Source: Bacteroidota bacterium
Lineage (GTDB): Bacteria; Bacteroidota; Bacteroidia; Sphingobacteriales; Sphingobacteriaceae
DNA length: 64,000 nucleotides
NCBI GenBank assembly: GCA_013286325.1
Contig: JABDFZ010000004.1
Coordinates: 1 to 64,000 of the forward strand
Reading direction: 5' to 3'
The position numbers and the translations under genes are program-made. Below the pieces are notes generated by a model. That model saw only the letters and a list, made by a program, of their open reading frames with translations. It made no database searches and was not told the DNA's origin. Numbering within the stretch: position 1 is the first letter of the stretch; each line of letters starts with the position of its first letter. Below are positions 1 through 8,856 of the stretch, one piece after another.

Positions 1-759
1 AACGGGCAGTTTCCAAAAAGCTATGATCAACTTATAAAACTGACCGGCATAGGCGAATATACAGCCTCCGCTATCTCTTCATTTTCATCGAACGAAGCCA
101 AAGCCGTTGTTGATGGAAATGTTTACAGGGTAATAGCCCGTTACTTTGGCATTACCGAGCCTATTAACAGCACCACAGGAAAAAAGATATTCCAGGAAAC
201 AGCAAACAATTTACTTAATAAGAAAAACCCCGGGTTACATAACCAGGCAATGATGGAATTTGGAGCGATGCTTTGCAAACCCAAAAATCCGTTATGTAAT
301 ATTTGTCCTGTACAATCTGGTTGTTATGCATTTGCACATAATGCTATAAACAGCTTGCCTGTTAAGTTAAATAAATTAAAAGTGCGTGAACGCTACTTTA
401 ATTATTTTTTAGTGACAGATGATCACAAAGTATTGGTAAATAAAAGAGGACAGGCCGATATATGGGCAAACATGTATGATCTGCCTTTAATTGAAACTGA
501 TACATTACTGCCTCCTGGCGAATTACTCTCTCAAACGAGCGTAACTGAATTTTTCGGTCCGGATATTATAATATCTGATATTTCAACTATTAAAAAACAT
601 ATCCTTACCCATCAGCGCTTATATGTGCGCTTAATAAAAGTGCAAAGCCAACCTCTTAAGTTACAAGAAAAATGGTTTTATACCCCGGTTGAAAATTTGG
701 AGAGTTTAGCTATCCCTAAAATCATTTTTATATTTTTAAAAAATATTTTTAATTTGTAA
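1..759 (+). CDS. mutY: A/G-specific adenine glycosylase MutY, 5' truncated by window edge
   Basis: Frame 1 is open from base 1 (NGQFPKSYDQLIKLTGIGEYTASAI..., helix-hairpin-helix; VVDGNVYRV) and continues into the listed ORF with the 4Fe-4S Cys cluster CKPKNPLCNICPVQSGC and a NUDIX-like C-terminal domain. Confidence 0.93.
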   Translation, partial: NGQFPKSYDQLIKLTGIGEYTASAISSFSSNEAKAVVDGNVYRVIARYFGITEPINSTTGKKIFQETANNLLNKKNPGLHNQAMMEFGAMLCKPKNPLCNICPVQSGCYAFAHNAINSLPVKLNKLKVRERYFNYFLVTDDHKVLVNKRGQADIWANMYDLPLIETDTLLPPGELLSQTSVTEFFGPDIIISDISTIKKHILTHQRLYVRLIKVQSQPLKLQEKWFYTPVENLESLAIPKIIFIFLKNIFNL

Positions 760-786
760 TATATTTTTTGTTGCTTTACAATATAT

Positions 787-1200
787 ATGTCTGGCGTAAA
801 TAAAGTTATTTTAGTTGGCCATCTGGGTAAAGACCCTGAGGCCCGTAGTTTAGAAGGTGGTGTTTCAGTTGTAAGTTTTCCCTTAGCAACTTCCGAATCG
901 TTTAATAAAGATGGCCGCAAGATTGAGCAAACCGAGTGGCATAATATTGTTATGTGGCGTGGCCTTGCCGATGTGGCCGCTAAATTTTTAAAGAAAGGAA
1001 AGCTTGTTTATATTGAAGGCAAGTTGCGTACCCGCTCTTTCGAAGATAAAGAAGGAATAAAAAAATATACCACAGAGGTAGTTGCCGAGAACTTTACCCT
1101 GCTTGGCCGCAAGACCGATTTTGAAAACGATGGGGTACAAGACAAGCAAAACATAAAGACCGAAGAGAATACTGATATTGTTGGCGAACAGCCTTTTTAA
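787..1200 (+). CDS. ssb: Single-stranded DNA-binding protein
   Basis: MSGVNKVILVGHLGKDPEARSLEGG OB-fold start, acidic tail ending EQPF. Confidence 0.95.
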   Translation: MSGVNKVILVGHLGKDPEARSLEGGVSVVSFPLATSESFNKDGRKIEQTEWHNIVMWRGLADVAAKFLKKGKLVYIEGKLRTRSFEDKEGIKKYTTEVVAENFTLLGRKTDFENDGVQDKQNIKTEENTDIVGEQPF

Positions 1201-1220
1201 ACCAATTATAAATCAAAAAT

Positions 1221-1255
1221 AAGCCTTCCTCCAAAAACAGGAAGGCTTATTTTTT
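1221..1255 (+). terminator. Rho-independent terminator after ssb
   Basis: Perfect 10-bp stem AAGCCTTCCT / AGGAAGGCTT, 8-nt loop, followed by a T-rich tract. Confidence 0.85.
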
Positions 1256-1284
1256 GATAAACTATTTAAGCATATCGTACACGA

Positions 1285-1896
1285 TTAATGGTCATAACTA
1301 ACTATCCTGGTTATTTTCCATACCCCATCCTTCTTTTGCCAAACATGTACAAACTTAAATGTGCCGCATACCTGCTGGCCATTTTCAGTATGGCAAAAAG
1401 TATGTATACCTATTTCAACAGCGCCGTAATCCTTAATTGGGTAAACTTCAAGGCTGCCGGGTACAAGATCGCGCCGTATGTCTTTATTGTTTTCCATACT
1501 GCCCTTTAAACCATTTATTGATGCATCATAACCGGATAAACCGCCTTTATCGTGATAAAACTCAAGGCCTTTGTCAAATATTGCTTTTACGGGTTCAATA
1601 TTGTGTGCATTGTAGGCATTGAATAAAATGCTGTCCATATGCGCAATCTCTTTATAAAGCGGGCTTGTGCTTGCAGCGTCATTCTCAAATTTGGTATTTA
1701 CCATATAATCAAGCTCGCGTTCCAGTTTCCAGTCGCCATTTTGCTTGCGCCACTCGCGTGTAAATTTCGATTGTTCTACCAGCTGGTCTTTTTTACCTGC
1801 TACTATTACATAAAAACGCTGTATACCCAATTGCATCGCTTCATTATCATTTACAGCAAAAACTTGCAGGCTGCCTTTTTCAATATCTCTTCGCAT
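1285..1896 (-). CDS. SnoaL/DUF4440-like (NTF2 fold) protein, apparently lacking the N-terminus of a first repeat
   Basis: C-terminal part (MDSILFNAYNAHNIEPVKAIFDKGLEFYHDKGG...GTFKFVHVWQKKDGVWKITRIVSYDH) is a complete DUF4440-like unit. The upstream part matches only the second half of such a unit. The frame is open to a stop at about 2008-2010 with no ATG upstream of 1896. Confidence 0.6.
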   Translation of the reverse strand: MRRDIEKGSLQVFAVNDNEAMQLGIQRFYVIVAGKKDQLVEQSKFTREWRKQNGDWKLERELDYMVNTKFENDAASTSPLYKEIAHMDSILFNAYNAHNIEPVKAIFDKGLEFYHDKGGLSGYDASINGLKGSMENNKDIRRDLVPGSLEVYPIKDYGAVEIGIHTFCHTENGQQVCGTFKFVHVWQKKDGVWKITRIVSYDH

Positions 1897-2055
1897 TACA
1901 GGTACCAGTTTGTCAGTTCGTCGGTAAAATTCATTGGCAGCAAAAGTAGTGATGAAAAGATGCTGTTTTATGTAAAATTTTGTTGGCTTTGAACTGAAAT
2001 ACAGGCATTAAGAAAAAAAATATGCTATTTATTTCAATTTTTAGTAATAAAGAGA

Positions 2056-2063
2056 TACTTTTG
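2056..2063 (+). promoter_or_regulatory. Bacteroidota -7 promoter element (TAnnTTTG) for the HU gene
   Basis: TACTTTTG about 50 nt upstream of the HU start; no clear -33 element. Confidence 0.5.
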
Positions 2064-2112
2064 CAACCCCAAATCAGTTAAGTAATTATATAAATTAAAA
2101 AGAAAAGCAGAT

Positions 2113-2406
2113 ATGACTAAGGCAGAAATAATAACTGAAATCTCGTCCAAGACAGGTATTGAGAAAGTTGACGTTCAGGAAACTGTTGAGGCGTTTTTTA
2201 AAGTAGTTAAATCCTCAATGATGGGTGGCGAAAACGTTTATGTGAGAGGTTTCGGAAGTTTTGTTGTGAAGAAAAGAGCTAAAAAAACAGCGCGTAATAT
2301 TTCAAAAAATACTGCCATAATCATCCCGGAACATTTCGTACCGAGCTTTAAACCAGCCAAAACTTTTGTTGACAAAGTTAGGACTGGTAACAAAATTACC
2401 AAATAA
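2113..2406 (+). CDS. HU/IHF family DNA-binding protein
   Basis: MTKAEIITEISSKTGIEKVDVQETVEAFFKVVKSSMMGGENVYVRGFGSFVVKKRAKKTARN...IPEHFVPSFKPAK. Confidence 0.95.
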   Translation: MTKAEIITEISSKTGIEKVDVQETVEAFFKVVKSSMMGGENVYVRGFGSFVVKKRAKKTARNISKNTAIIIPEHFVPSFKPAKTFVDKVRTGNKITK

Positions 2407-2417
2407 TTTACGGTAGC

Positions 2418-3293
2418 ATGCGTACAAAACAAATAGCTGTAGTTGTAATAGTTGTTGCTATTATGGGCTATTTGTATTCATTACCGGTAAAAGGGCTTAT
2501 AAAGCCAAAGGATGCTGATGGGCATGCAAATGCACCTGCTGCCCAACAAAAGCCCGTTGCTAATGTGAACGTAGCAATGGTATCAATAGCTGCTAAAAGT
2601 TCTATTGGCCCGGCGTTATCGGCACAGATCAGTGACCTTGAAGAGCAATTGAAAAAGGCTGCTAATGATGCCGATAAGCTTGTTTTGCAAAAGAAACTGG
2701 CAAAAGCGTGGGACGATGTAAATCAGCCTGCTCCGGCAGCATTTTACTACCGGGATATTGCCCTTAAGGAGAACAAGTTCGACAGTTGGTTAAATGCAGG
2801 CAGCCGTTTTAACGATGCCTTTAAATTAACACAAGACACACTTGTACAGCCATCGTTTGTGGTGAATGCAATTGAGTGTTATAAAAATGCTGTTAAACTG
2901 AACCAGGCCGATCTAAGCGCCAAAACCGGGTTAGGTGTTGCTTATGTAAACCAAACCAGCTTGGGTATGGCCGATCCGGATGGAGGTTCACCTATGCAGG
3001 GGATCATGTTACTGCTTGATGTAGTAAAGCAAGACCCTAATAACCGGAATGCAAATTTAAGCCTCGGCTTGTTTGCTATGAAAAGCGGCCAGTATGCAAA
3101 AGCTGTGCTAAGGTTTAAAACGGTGATAGCCCAGAAAGCTGAGGCTGAGCCGTATTTCTATCTTGCCGAAAGCTATAAACAACTTGGCCAGAAGAAAGAA
3201 GCTATTGAAGCTTACCAGAAATGTAAAGACATGATGGCTGACCAGGCTTTTGGACAGCGCATAGACGAATACATAAAGGAATTAAAGAATTAA
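2418..3293 (+). CDS. Membrane-anchored tetratricopeptide repeat protein
   Basis: N-terminal hydrophobic segment and TPR-like repeats (AKAVLRFKTVIAQKAEAEPYFYLAESYKQLGQKKEAIEAYQKC). Confidence 0.8.
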   Translation: MRTKQIAVVVIVVAIMGYLYSLPVKGLIKPKDADGHANAPAAQQKPVANVNVAMVSIAAKSSIGPALSAQISDLEEQLKKAANDADKLVLQKKLAKAWDDVNQPAPAAFYYRDIALKENKFDSWLNAGSRFNDAFKLTQDTLVQPSFVVNAIECYKNAVKLNQADLSAKTGLGVAYVNQTSLGMADPDGGSPMQGIMLLLDVVKQDPNNRNANLSLGLFAMKSGQYAKAVLRFKTVIAQKAEAEPYFYLAESYKQLGQKKEAIEAYQKCKDMMADQAFGQRIDEYIKELKN

Positions 3294-3314
3294 TCACTAT
3301 TTAAAATTATTATT

Positions 3315-3404
3315 ATGCCCAGCGGTAAAAAACGTAAAAGACACAAAATGGCTACTCATAAACGTAAAAAACGTTTAAGAAAGAACAGACATAAGAAAAA
3401 ATAA
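3315..3404 (+). CDS. 29-aa highly basic protein, AURKAIP1/COX24 (mS38/bS22-like) family
   Basis: Manual translation ATG..TAA: MPSGKKRKRHKMATHKRKKRLRKNRHKKK. Not in the supplied ORF track. Matches the KRKKRLRKNRHK-type motif of COX24/mS38-like proteins. Confidence 0.8.
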   Translation: MPSGKKRKRHKMATHKRKKRLRKNRHKKK

Positions 3405-3413
3405 GCTAATGTA

Positions 3414-3487
3414 AAGTCTTGAGTCTATAGCCTTAAGTCATAAGTCAAAAAGACTAAATCAGACTTAGGATTATATACTCAAGACTT
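3414..3487. repeat. Imperfect palindromic iterated-word repeat
   Basis: Outer arms AAGTCTTGAGT / ACTCAAGACTT (perfect 11 bp) enclosing repeated AAGTC / GACTT words. Confidence 0.7.
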
Positions 3488-3597
3488 CGCATTAATACCC
3501 CAACTTATTTTCACTTGTTCAAATAACAGGCAAATTTGTTTTTTACCCACTTATTAACGTGCGGTTGTTTAAACCGCTTTAAGAAATGGAGTAGCAG

Positions 3598-5148
3598 TTG
3601 ATAAAAGAATTAATTATCGATTCATCCCCGAGCGGGACTACTATTGCATTATTACAGGACAAACAGCTTGTAGAGCTTCATAAAGAGCAAATCAGCAACA
3701 ATTATACTGTTGGTGATATTTACCTTGGTCGTATCAAAAAGATAATGCCCGGGTTAAATGCTGCTTTTGTTGATGTAGGCTACGAGAAAGATGCCTTTTT
3801 GCATTATCTTGATCTTGGCCCGCAGGTGCAAAGCCTGCTTAAGCTAACCAAGCAAGTACGTAGCGGGGGATATCAGTCAAAGCTTTTAGATAACTTTAAG
3901 CTGGAAGGCGATATTAATAAAGGGGGTAAGATCTCGGAATTATTATCAAAAAATCAGCTTATACCCGTACAGATAGCTAAGGAGCCAATTTCAACAAAAG
4001 GCCCCCGCTTAAGTTCAGATATATCTATAGCAGGACGATACGTAGTATTAGTGCCGTTTTCGGAGGTTATCTCTATCTCGAAAAAGATAAAGAGCAACAC
4101 CGAACGCAACCGCTTACGCAAAATTGTTGAGAGTATTAAACCAAAGCATTTTGGGGTGATCATCCGTACAGTTTCTGAAGGTAAGGGCGTTACTGAAATG
4201 CAAAAGGACCTGCTTGATTTAATATCAAAGTGGGAATCGTTTATTACGCGTTTACCCGCAATTGAGCCGGCGAAAAAAGCGCTTGGCGAAATTGACCGTA
4301 CATCAACTTTATTGCGCGATATATTAAACCCCGATTTTCAGCATATTTATGTGAATGATAACAGCATGCACGAAGAAGTACGCTCCTATGTTCATGAAAT
4401 ATCACCAGAGTTGGAAAGCATCGTAAAGTTTCATAAGAACAGCGTACCAATATTTGAGCACTATGGCGTTGATAAGCAGATAAAATCAGCTTTCGGCAAA
4501 ACCGTGAATCTCGCAGGCGGCGCCTACCTGGTTATTGAACATACCGAAGCGCTGCATGTTATTGATGTAAACAGCGGAAACCGTACGGCAAATAAGGAGA
4601 ACCAGGAAGAGAACGCCTTCCAGGTAAATAAAGAAGCAGCTAAAGAGATTGCCCGCCAATTACGTTTGCGTGATATGGGAGGGATTGTGGTTATCGACTT
4701 TATCGATATGCACAAACCTAATAACCGCAAAGACCTTTTTGATTATTTAAGGGCCGAAATGGCGCACGACAGGGCTAAGCATACTATTTTACCGCCAAGT
4801 AAATTCGGGCTGGTACAAATAACCCGTCAGCGTGTAAGGCCTGAGATGAACATTGTTACCAACGAAGTTTGCCCAACCTGTAATGGTACTGGTACAATAA
4901 GACCGACAATTTTATTGCTCGATGATATTGAAACCAACTTCAATTATATTTTGGTTGAGCAGAACGAGAAAAGTATTACACTCATTGTTCACCCTTATAT
5001 TGAAGCATACATTAAAAAAGGCTTTATAAACCGCCAGGTAAAATGGTTTTTAAAATACAACCAGTGGATAAAGGTTAAAAGCAACCCGGCTTACCAGATC
5101 ACTGAATTCCATTTTTTCTCAAGCAAAGACGAAGAGATTAAACTGTAG
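3598..5148 (+). CDS. rng: Ribonuclease E/G family (RNase G); TTG start
   Basis: VGDIYLGRIKKIMPGLNAAFVDVGYEKDAFLHY (S1 domain), HVIDVNSGNRTAN, GGIVVIDFIDM, CPTCNGTG (Zn-link). Confidence 0.95.
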   Translation: MIKELIIDSSPSGTTIALLQDKQLVELHKEQISNNYTVGDIYLGRIKKIMPGLNAAFVDVGYEKDAFLHYLDLGPQVQSLLKLTKQVRSGGYQSKLLDNFKLEGDINKGGKISELLSKNQLIPVQIAKEPISTKGPRLSSDISIAGRYVVLVPFSEVISISKKIKSNTERNRLRKIVESIKPKHFGVIIRTVSEGKGVTEMQKDLLDLISKWESFITRLPAIEPAKKALGEIDRTSTLLRDILNPDFQHIYVNDNSMHEEVRSYVHEISPELESIVKFHKNSVPIFEHYGVDKQIKSAFGKTVNLAGGAYLVIEHTEALHVIDVNSGNRTANKENQEENAFQVNKEAAKEIARQLRLRDMGGIVVIDFIDMHKPNNRKDLFDYLRAEMAHDRAKHTILPPSKFGLVQITRQRVRPEMNIVTNEVCPTCNGTGTIRPTILLLDDIETNFNYILVEQNEKSITLIVHPYIEAYIKKGFINRQVKWFLKYNQWIKVKSNPAYQITEFHFFSSKDEEIKL

Positions 5149-5166
5149 ATGTGTTAGTTTACAGAT

Positions 5167-5217
5167 AAAAACAAAAAGAGCAGAAGTTTTATGTAGCATC
5201 TGCTCTTTTTGTTTTTT
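5167..5217 (+). terminator. Rho-independent terminator of rng
   Basis: Long complementary arms AAAAACAAAAAGAGCAGA / TCTGCTCTTTTTGTTTTT. Confidence 0.85.
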
Positions 5218-5335
5218 AAGATAAGCAGTGAATACATACAAAGTAACAGACAGTATATAATTACTAATTTTTTTAGTAAATTATTGGTAATAGTGCAACT
5301 AAATCCGCACATTTGCATATTAGCATATTTAAAAA

Positions 5336-6775
5336 TTGGCAAAAACAAAGATCGCATACTTCTGTCAGAGCTGTGGGTACGAGTCGGCAAAATGGCTGGG
5401 TAAATGTCCATCATGCTCACAATGGAATACTTTTGTTGAAGAAATTCTGGAAAAGCCGAATACTTCCATACCTAACTGGAAAACAGCCTCCACCACCCAG
5501 CAGCGGGCCAATAAACCTGTACAGGTTGCCGATATTACTTTTACTGATGAAGACAGGCTGCTTACCCCCGATGCAGAATTTAACAGGGTTCTGGGCGGAG
5601 GCATAGTTGCCGGATCATTAGTGTTGATAGGAGGTGAGCCAGGGATTGGGAAATCAACCCTGATGCTGCAACTGGCCTTGAACATGCCAAATTTAAAGGT
5701 GCTTTATGTATCGGGAGAGGAAAGCGAACGGCAGATAAAGATGCGGGCGGAGCGCTTGGTAGAAGTTGGCAGTAAACAGTTGGCAGTTGGCAGTCCGAAA
5801 ATGGATATTGGGAAAGGCTGTTTTATATTAACCGAGACATCAACCCAAAATATATTTAAACAAATAGAGCAACTGGAGCCTGATTTGGTAGTGATCGACT
5901 CTATCCAGACTTTGCATTCTGCACATATTGAATCAACACCGGGGAGCGTTTCGCAGGTTAGGGAGTGCACTGCAGAGATGCTGCGCTTTGCAAAGGAAAG
6001 CTCGACCCCTGTATTTTTGATCGGGCATATTACTAAGGACGGTATGATTGCCGGCCCTAAAATACTGGAACATATGGTGGATACCGTGCTGCAGTTTGAG
6101 GGCGACAGGCACCATGTTTACCGCATATTGCGTACTGTTAAAAACCGTTTCGGATCGTCATCAGAACTCGGTATTTATGAAATGCTTGGCGAGGGACTGC
6201 GGGAAGTATCAAACCCATCCGAAATATTGCTTTCTCAGCGGGATGAACCCTTAAGCGGCATTACCATCTCGGCCACTTTAGAGGGCATGAGGCCTATGTT
6301 GATTGAAACACAGGCGTTGGTGAGTATTTCGGCTTACGGTACACCACAACGCACCGCTACCGGCTTTGATACCCGGCGCATGAGCATGCTGCTGGCTGTA
6401 CTGGAAAAACGCTGTGGGTTTAAGTTAGGGGCTAAAGACGTATTTTTAAATATAACAGGCGGTATAAGGGTGGAAGACCCTGCTATTGACCTGGGTCTTG
6501 CCGCTGCTATTATTTCATCGCATGAGGACATTCCTATATCGTCCAAAACCTGCTTTGCAGGGGAGATTGGTTTATCAGGAGAGATCAGGGCTGTGAACAG
6601 GGTAGAACAGCGTATTGCAGAAGCACAAAAACTGGGCTTTGAACAAATCTTTATCTCTAAATACAACCTTCCATCAGCAGGGCAGGATAAAAAGAAGATG
6701 GACCTGTCGCGTTATAAGATTGATGTAAAACTTGTAAGCAATATCGACGAGGTATTTGGGTTGTTGTTTGGCTAA
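5336..6775 (+). CDS. radA: DNA repair protein RadA; TTG start
   Basis: FCQSCGYESAKWLGKCPSC zinc motif, GGEPGIGKSTL Walker A, KNRFGSSSELG RadA motif, Lon-like C-terminus. Confidence 0.96.
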   Translation: MAKTKIAYFCQSCGYESAKWLGKCPSCSQWNTFVEEILEKPNTSIPNWKTASTTQQRANKPVQVADITFTDEDRLLTPDAEFNRVLGGGIVAGSLVLIGGEPGIGKSTLMLQLALNMPNLKVLYVSGEESERQIKMRAERLVEVGSKQLAVGSPKMDIGKGCFILTETSTQNIFKQIEQLEPDLVVIDSIQTLHSAHIESTPGSVSQVRECTAEMLRFAKESSTPVFLIGHITKDGMIAGPKILEHMVDTVLQFEGDRHHVYRILRTVKNRFGSSSELGIYEMLGEGLREVSNPSEILLSQRDEPLSGITISATLEGMRPMLIETQALVSISAYGTPQRTATGFDTRRMSMLLAVLEKRCGFKLGAKDVFLNITGGIRVEDPAIDLGLAAAIISSHEDIPISSKTCFAGEIGLSGEIRAVNRVEQRIAEAQKLGFEQIFISKYNLPSAGQDKKKMDLSRYKIDVKLVSNIDEVFGLLFG

Positions 6776-6812
6776 TTATCGCTAAAGAAAAATAACTCAA
6801 CTTTATTTTCAA

Positions 6813-6942
6813 TAATTACTGAAAGTTTAAAAATATAACTATATTTGTATCGTAAATACAGAAACGCAAATTTGGCGTGTTCTGCACATCAGCCGTAAAA
6901 CGCTGATTATTTTTTAAACATATATTTCATTAATTACTGAAA
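6813..6942 (+). repeat. Pair of exact 12-bp direct repeats TAATTACTGAAA (6813-6824 and 6931-6942)
   Basis: Seen directly; both lie in the 5' region of the DUF393 gene. Confidence 0.6.
6840..6847 (+). promoter_or_regulatory. -7 promoter element TATATTTG for the DUF393 gene
   Basis: Matches TAnnTTTG; no convincing -33. Confidence 0.4.
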
Positions 6943-6944
6943 AT

Positions 6945-7769
6945 ATGAAAACATTAGAAAATCACATGATATTGTTTGATGGTGAATGCCCTATGTGCAA
7001 AGCGTACACCCAGACATTTGTAAAAACCGGGATGCTGGAAAAGGACGGTAGGGCAGCTTACCAAAACGGTATGGATGCCGCTTGTCCGCTTATTGATAAG
7101 CAAAGAGCCGTTAATGAAATTGCTTTGGTGAACTTAAAAAATGGCGAAGTAACTTATGGCGTAAAAAGCATTTTTAAAATCATTGGCAATGCCTGCCCGG
7201 TATTTGCGCCATTGTTTGGTTTTAAGCCATTTATCTTGCTGATGAGCAAGCTTTATGCATTTATATCATACAACCGCAGGGTAATTATCCCCGCTGGGCA
7301 ACAAGGCGATGGTTTCACCTATCAACCCGAATTTAAAAAACATTATCGCATCGCTTACCTGTTATTCACTTGGTTCTTTACTGGTTATATACTAACTGCA
7401 TACGCGCATTTGTTAAGCCCTGTTGTACCCGCAGGTAATGCTTACCGCGAGTATATGATTTGTGGCGGCCAGATCATTTTTCAAGGCGCTATTATCAGCC
7501 TGTTTGCTAAAGGGAAACTATGGAACTATCTCGGTAATATGATGACCATTTCTTTCGGTGGCAGTCTATTACTTTTATTGCCTCTGGCGTTTAATCACTG
7601 GTTTTACCTGCAGCCTTTATTTTTCATTCTGTATTTTATAGCTGTTGCCGGGCTGATGTTTTTAGAGCATATCCGCAGAACAAAATTATTGCAACTGGGC
7701 TGGACGATGACCATAACCTGGGCATTATACAGAGTAATATTGCTGGTGTTGATATTGAAGTTTAGTTAA
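6945..7769 (+). CDS. DCC-family (DUF393) thiol-disulfide oxidoreductase-like membrane protein
   Basis: MILFDGECPMCKAYT CxxC start followed by several TM segments. Confidence 0.75.
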   Translation: MKTLENHMILFDGECPMCKAYTQTFVKTGMLEKDGRAAYQNGMDAACPLIDKQRAVNEIALVNLKNGEVTYGVKSIFKIIGNACPVFAPLFGFKPFILLMSKLYAFISYNRRVIIPAGQQGDGFTYQPEFKKHYRIAYLLFTWFFTGYILTAYAHLLSPVVPAGNAYREYMICGGQIIFQGAIISLFAKGKLWNYLGNMMTISFGGSLLLLLPLAFNHWFYLQPLFFILYFIAVAGLMFLEHIRRTKLLQLGWTMTITWALYRVILLVLILKFS

Positions 7770-7789
7770 TTACAGGATCCCAAAAACTA

Positions 7790-8722
7790 ATGAACCAAGA
7801 CATGAAATATAAAAAAATAGTTCTTGCTGGTGGTAATGGTTACCTCGGCAACGTGCTGGCTAACTATTATAAAGATAAGACCGAAGAGATTGTGATATTA
7901 AGCAGGCGTGAAAAACAGACTGAACATAATATTAGGACGGTGACCTGGGATGGCAAAACCCGCGGCAAATGGACTGCGGAACTGGTGAATGCCGATATGC
8001 TGATAAACCTTTCCGGTAAAAATGTAAACTGCCGCTATACTGATAAAAACAAAGCGGAGATCATTGTATCAAGGGTATTGCCAACAGAATTATTAGGCAT
8101 AGTGATACAGGATCTGTATGAGCCGCCAAAGCTTTGGATCAACATAACATCAGCAACCATATACAGGCATGCAGAAGACCGTCCGCAGGATGAAGAAACG
8201 GGTGAAATTGGAAGCGGATTTTCTATAGATGTTTGCAATGCCTGGGAAACTGCTTTTAATAAATACGAAACTCCCAAAACTCGGAAAGTTACTTTACGAA
8301 TGGGCATTGTGCTTGGCAGGGAGGGTAGCGTTTTTCCGCGGTTACTTAACCTGGTAAAAATGGGAATAGGCGGAATGCAAGGCAATGGAGAACAATATGT
8401 ATCATGGGTGCATGAGCACGATGCAGCCCGCAGCACCGAGTGGTTTGCAGATAACCCGGAACTACAGGGTATATTTAATTGTACTGCTCCTATCCCCATA
8501 AAAAATGCGGAATTGATGCACATTATCCGCAAAGCTTATGGCACACCTATTGGCTTACCTGCACCTGAATGGCTACTGGAAATGGGTGCCATAATGATAG
8601 GTACCGAAACAGAATTGATATTAAAAAGCCGCTGGGTACTGCCAAAACGTTTGCTGGATAGTGGGTTTGAGTTCCGTTACAGGAATGCTGAAGATGCGGT
8701 GAAGGAAATACTTAAAAGATAA
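7790..8722 (+). CDS. TIGR01777/YfcH-like NAD(P)-dependent epimerase family protein
   Basis: Rossmann GGNGYLGNVLA; LINLSGKNVNCRYTDKNKAEIIVSRV; C-terminal ELILKSRWVLPKRLLDSGFEFRY (DUF1731-like). Confidence 0.88.
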   Translation: MNQDMKYKKIVLAGGNGYLGNVLANYYKDKTEEIVILSRREKQTEHNIRTVTWDGKTRGKWTAELVNADMLINLSGKNVNCRYTDKNKAEIIVSRVLPTELLGIVIQDLYEPPKLWINITSATIYRHAEDRPQDEETGEIGSGFSIDVCNAWETAFNKYETPKTRKVTLRMGIVLGREGSVFPRLLNLVKMGIGGMQGNGEQYVSWVHEHDAARSTEWFADNPELQGIFNCTAPIPIKNAELMHIIRKAYGTPIGLPAPEWLLEMGAIMIGTETELILKSRWVLPKRLLDSGFEFRYRNAEDAVKEILKR

Positions 8723-8856
8723 CTTCATTTGCATAAGAAAGCGGAAACAATCCTTAAGTGTCAGGAATATATTAAGTATCGTTAGCTGTAAATTTTTATT
8801 GTTTGTGTAAATTATATACTTTTATGCAGACTTTATCTATTTAAACAAAGGCAGCG

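Noticed and set aside
1639-1992. 117-aa + strand ORF
   Set aside because: Antisense to the NTF2-like gene; no recognisable domain.
5154-5420. 88-aa minus ORF over the rng terminator
   Set aside because: Overlaps a strong terminator hairpin and the radA start; low-complexity translation.
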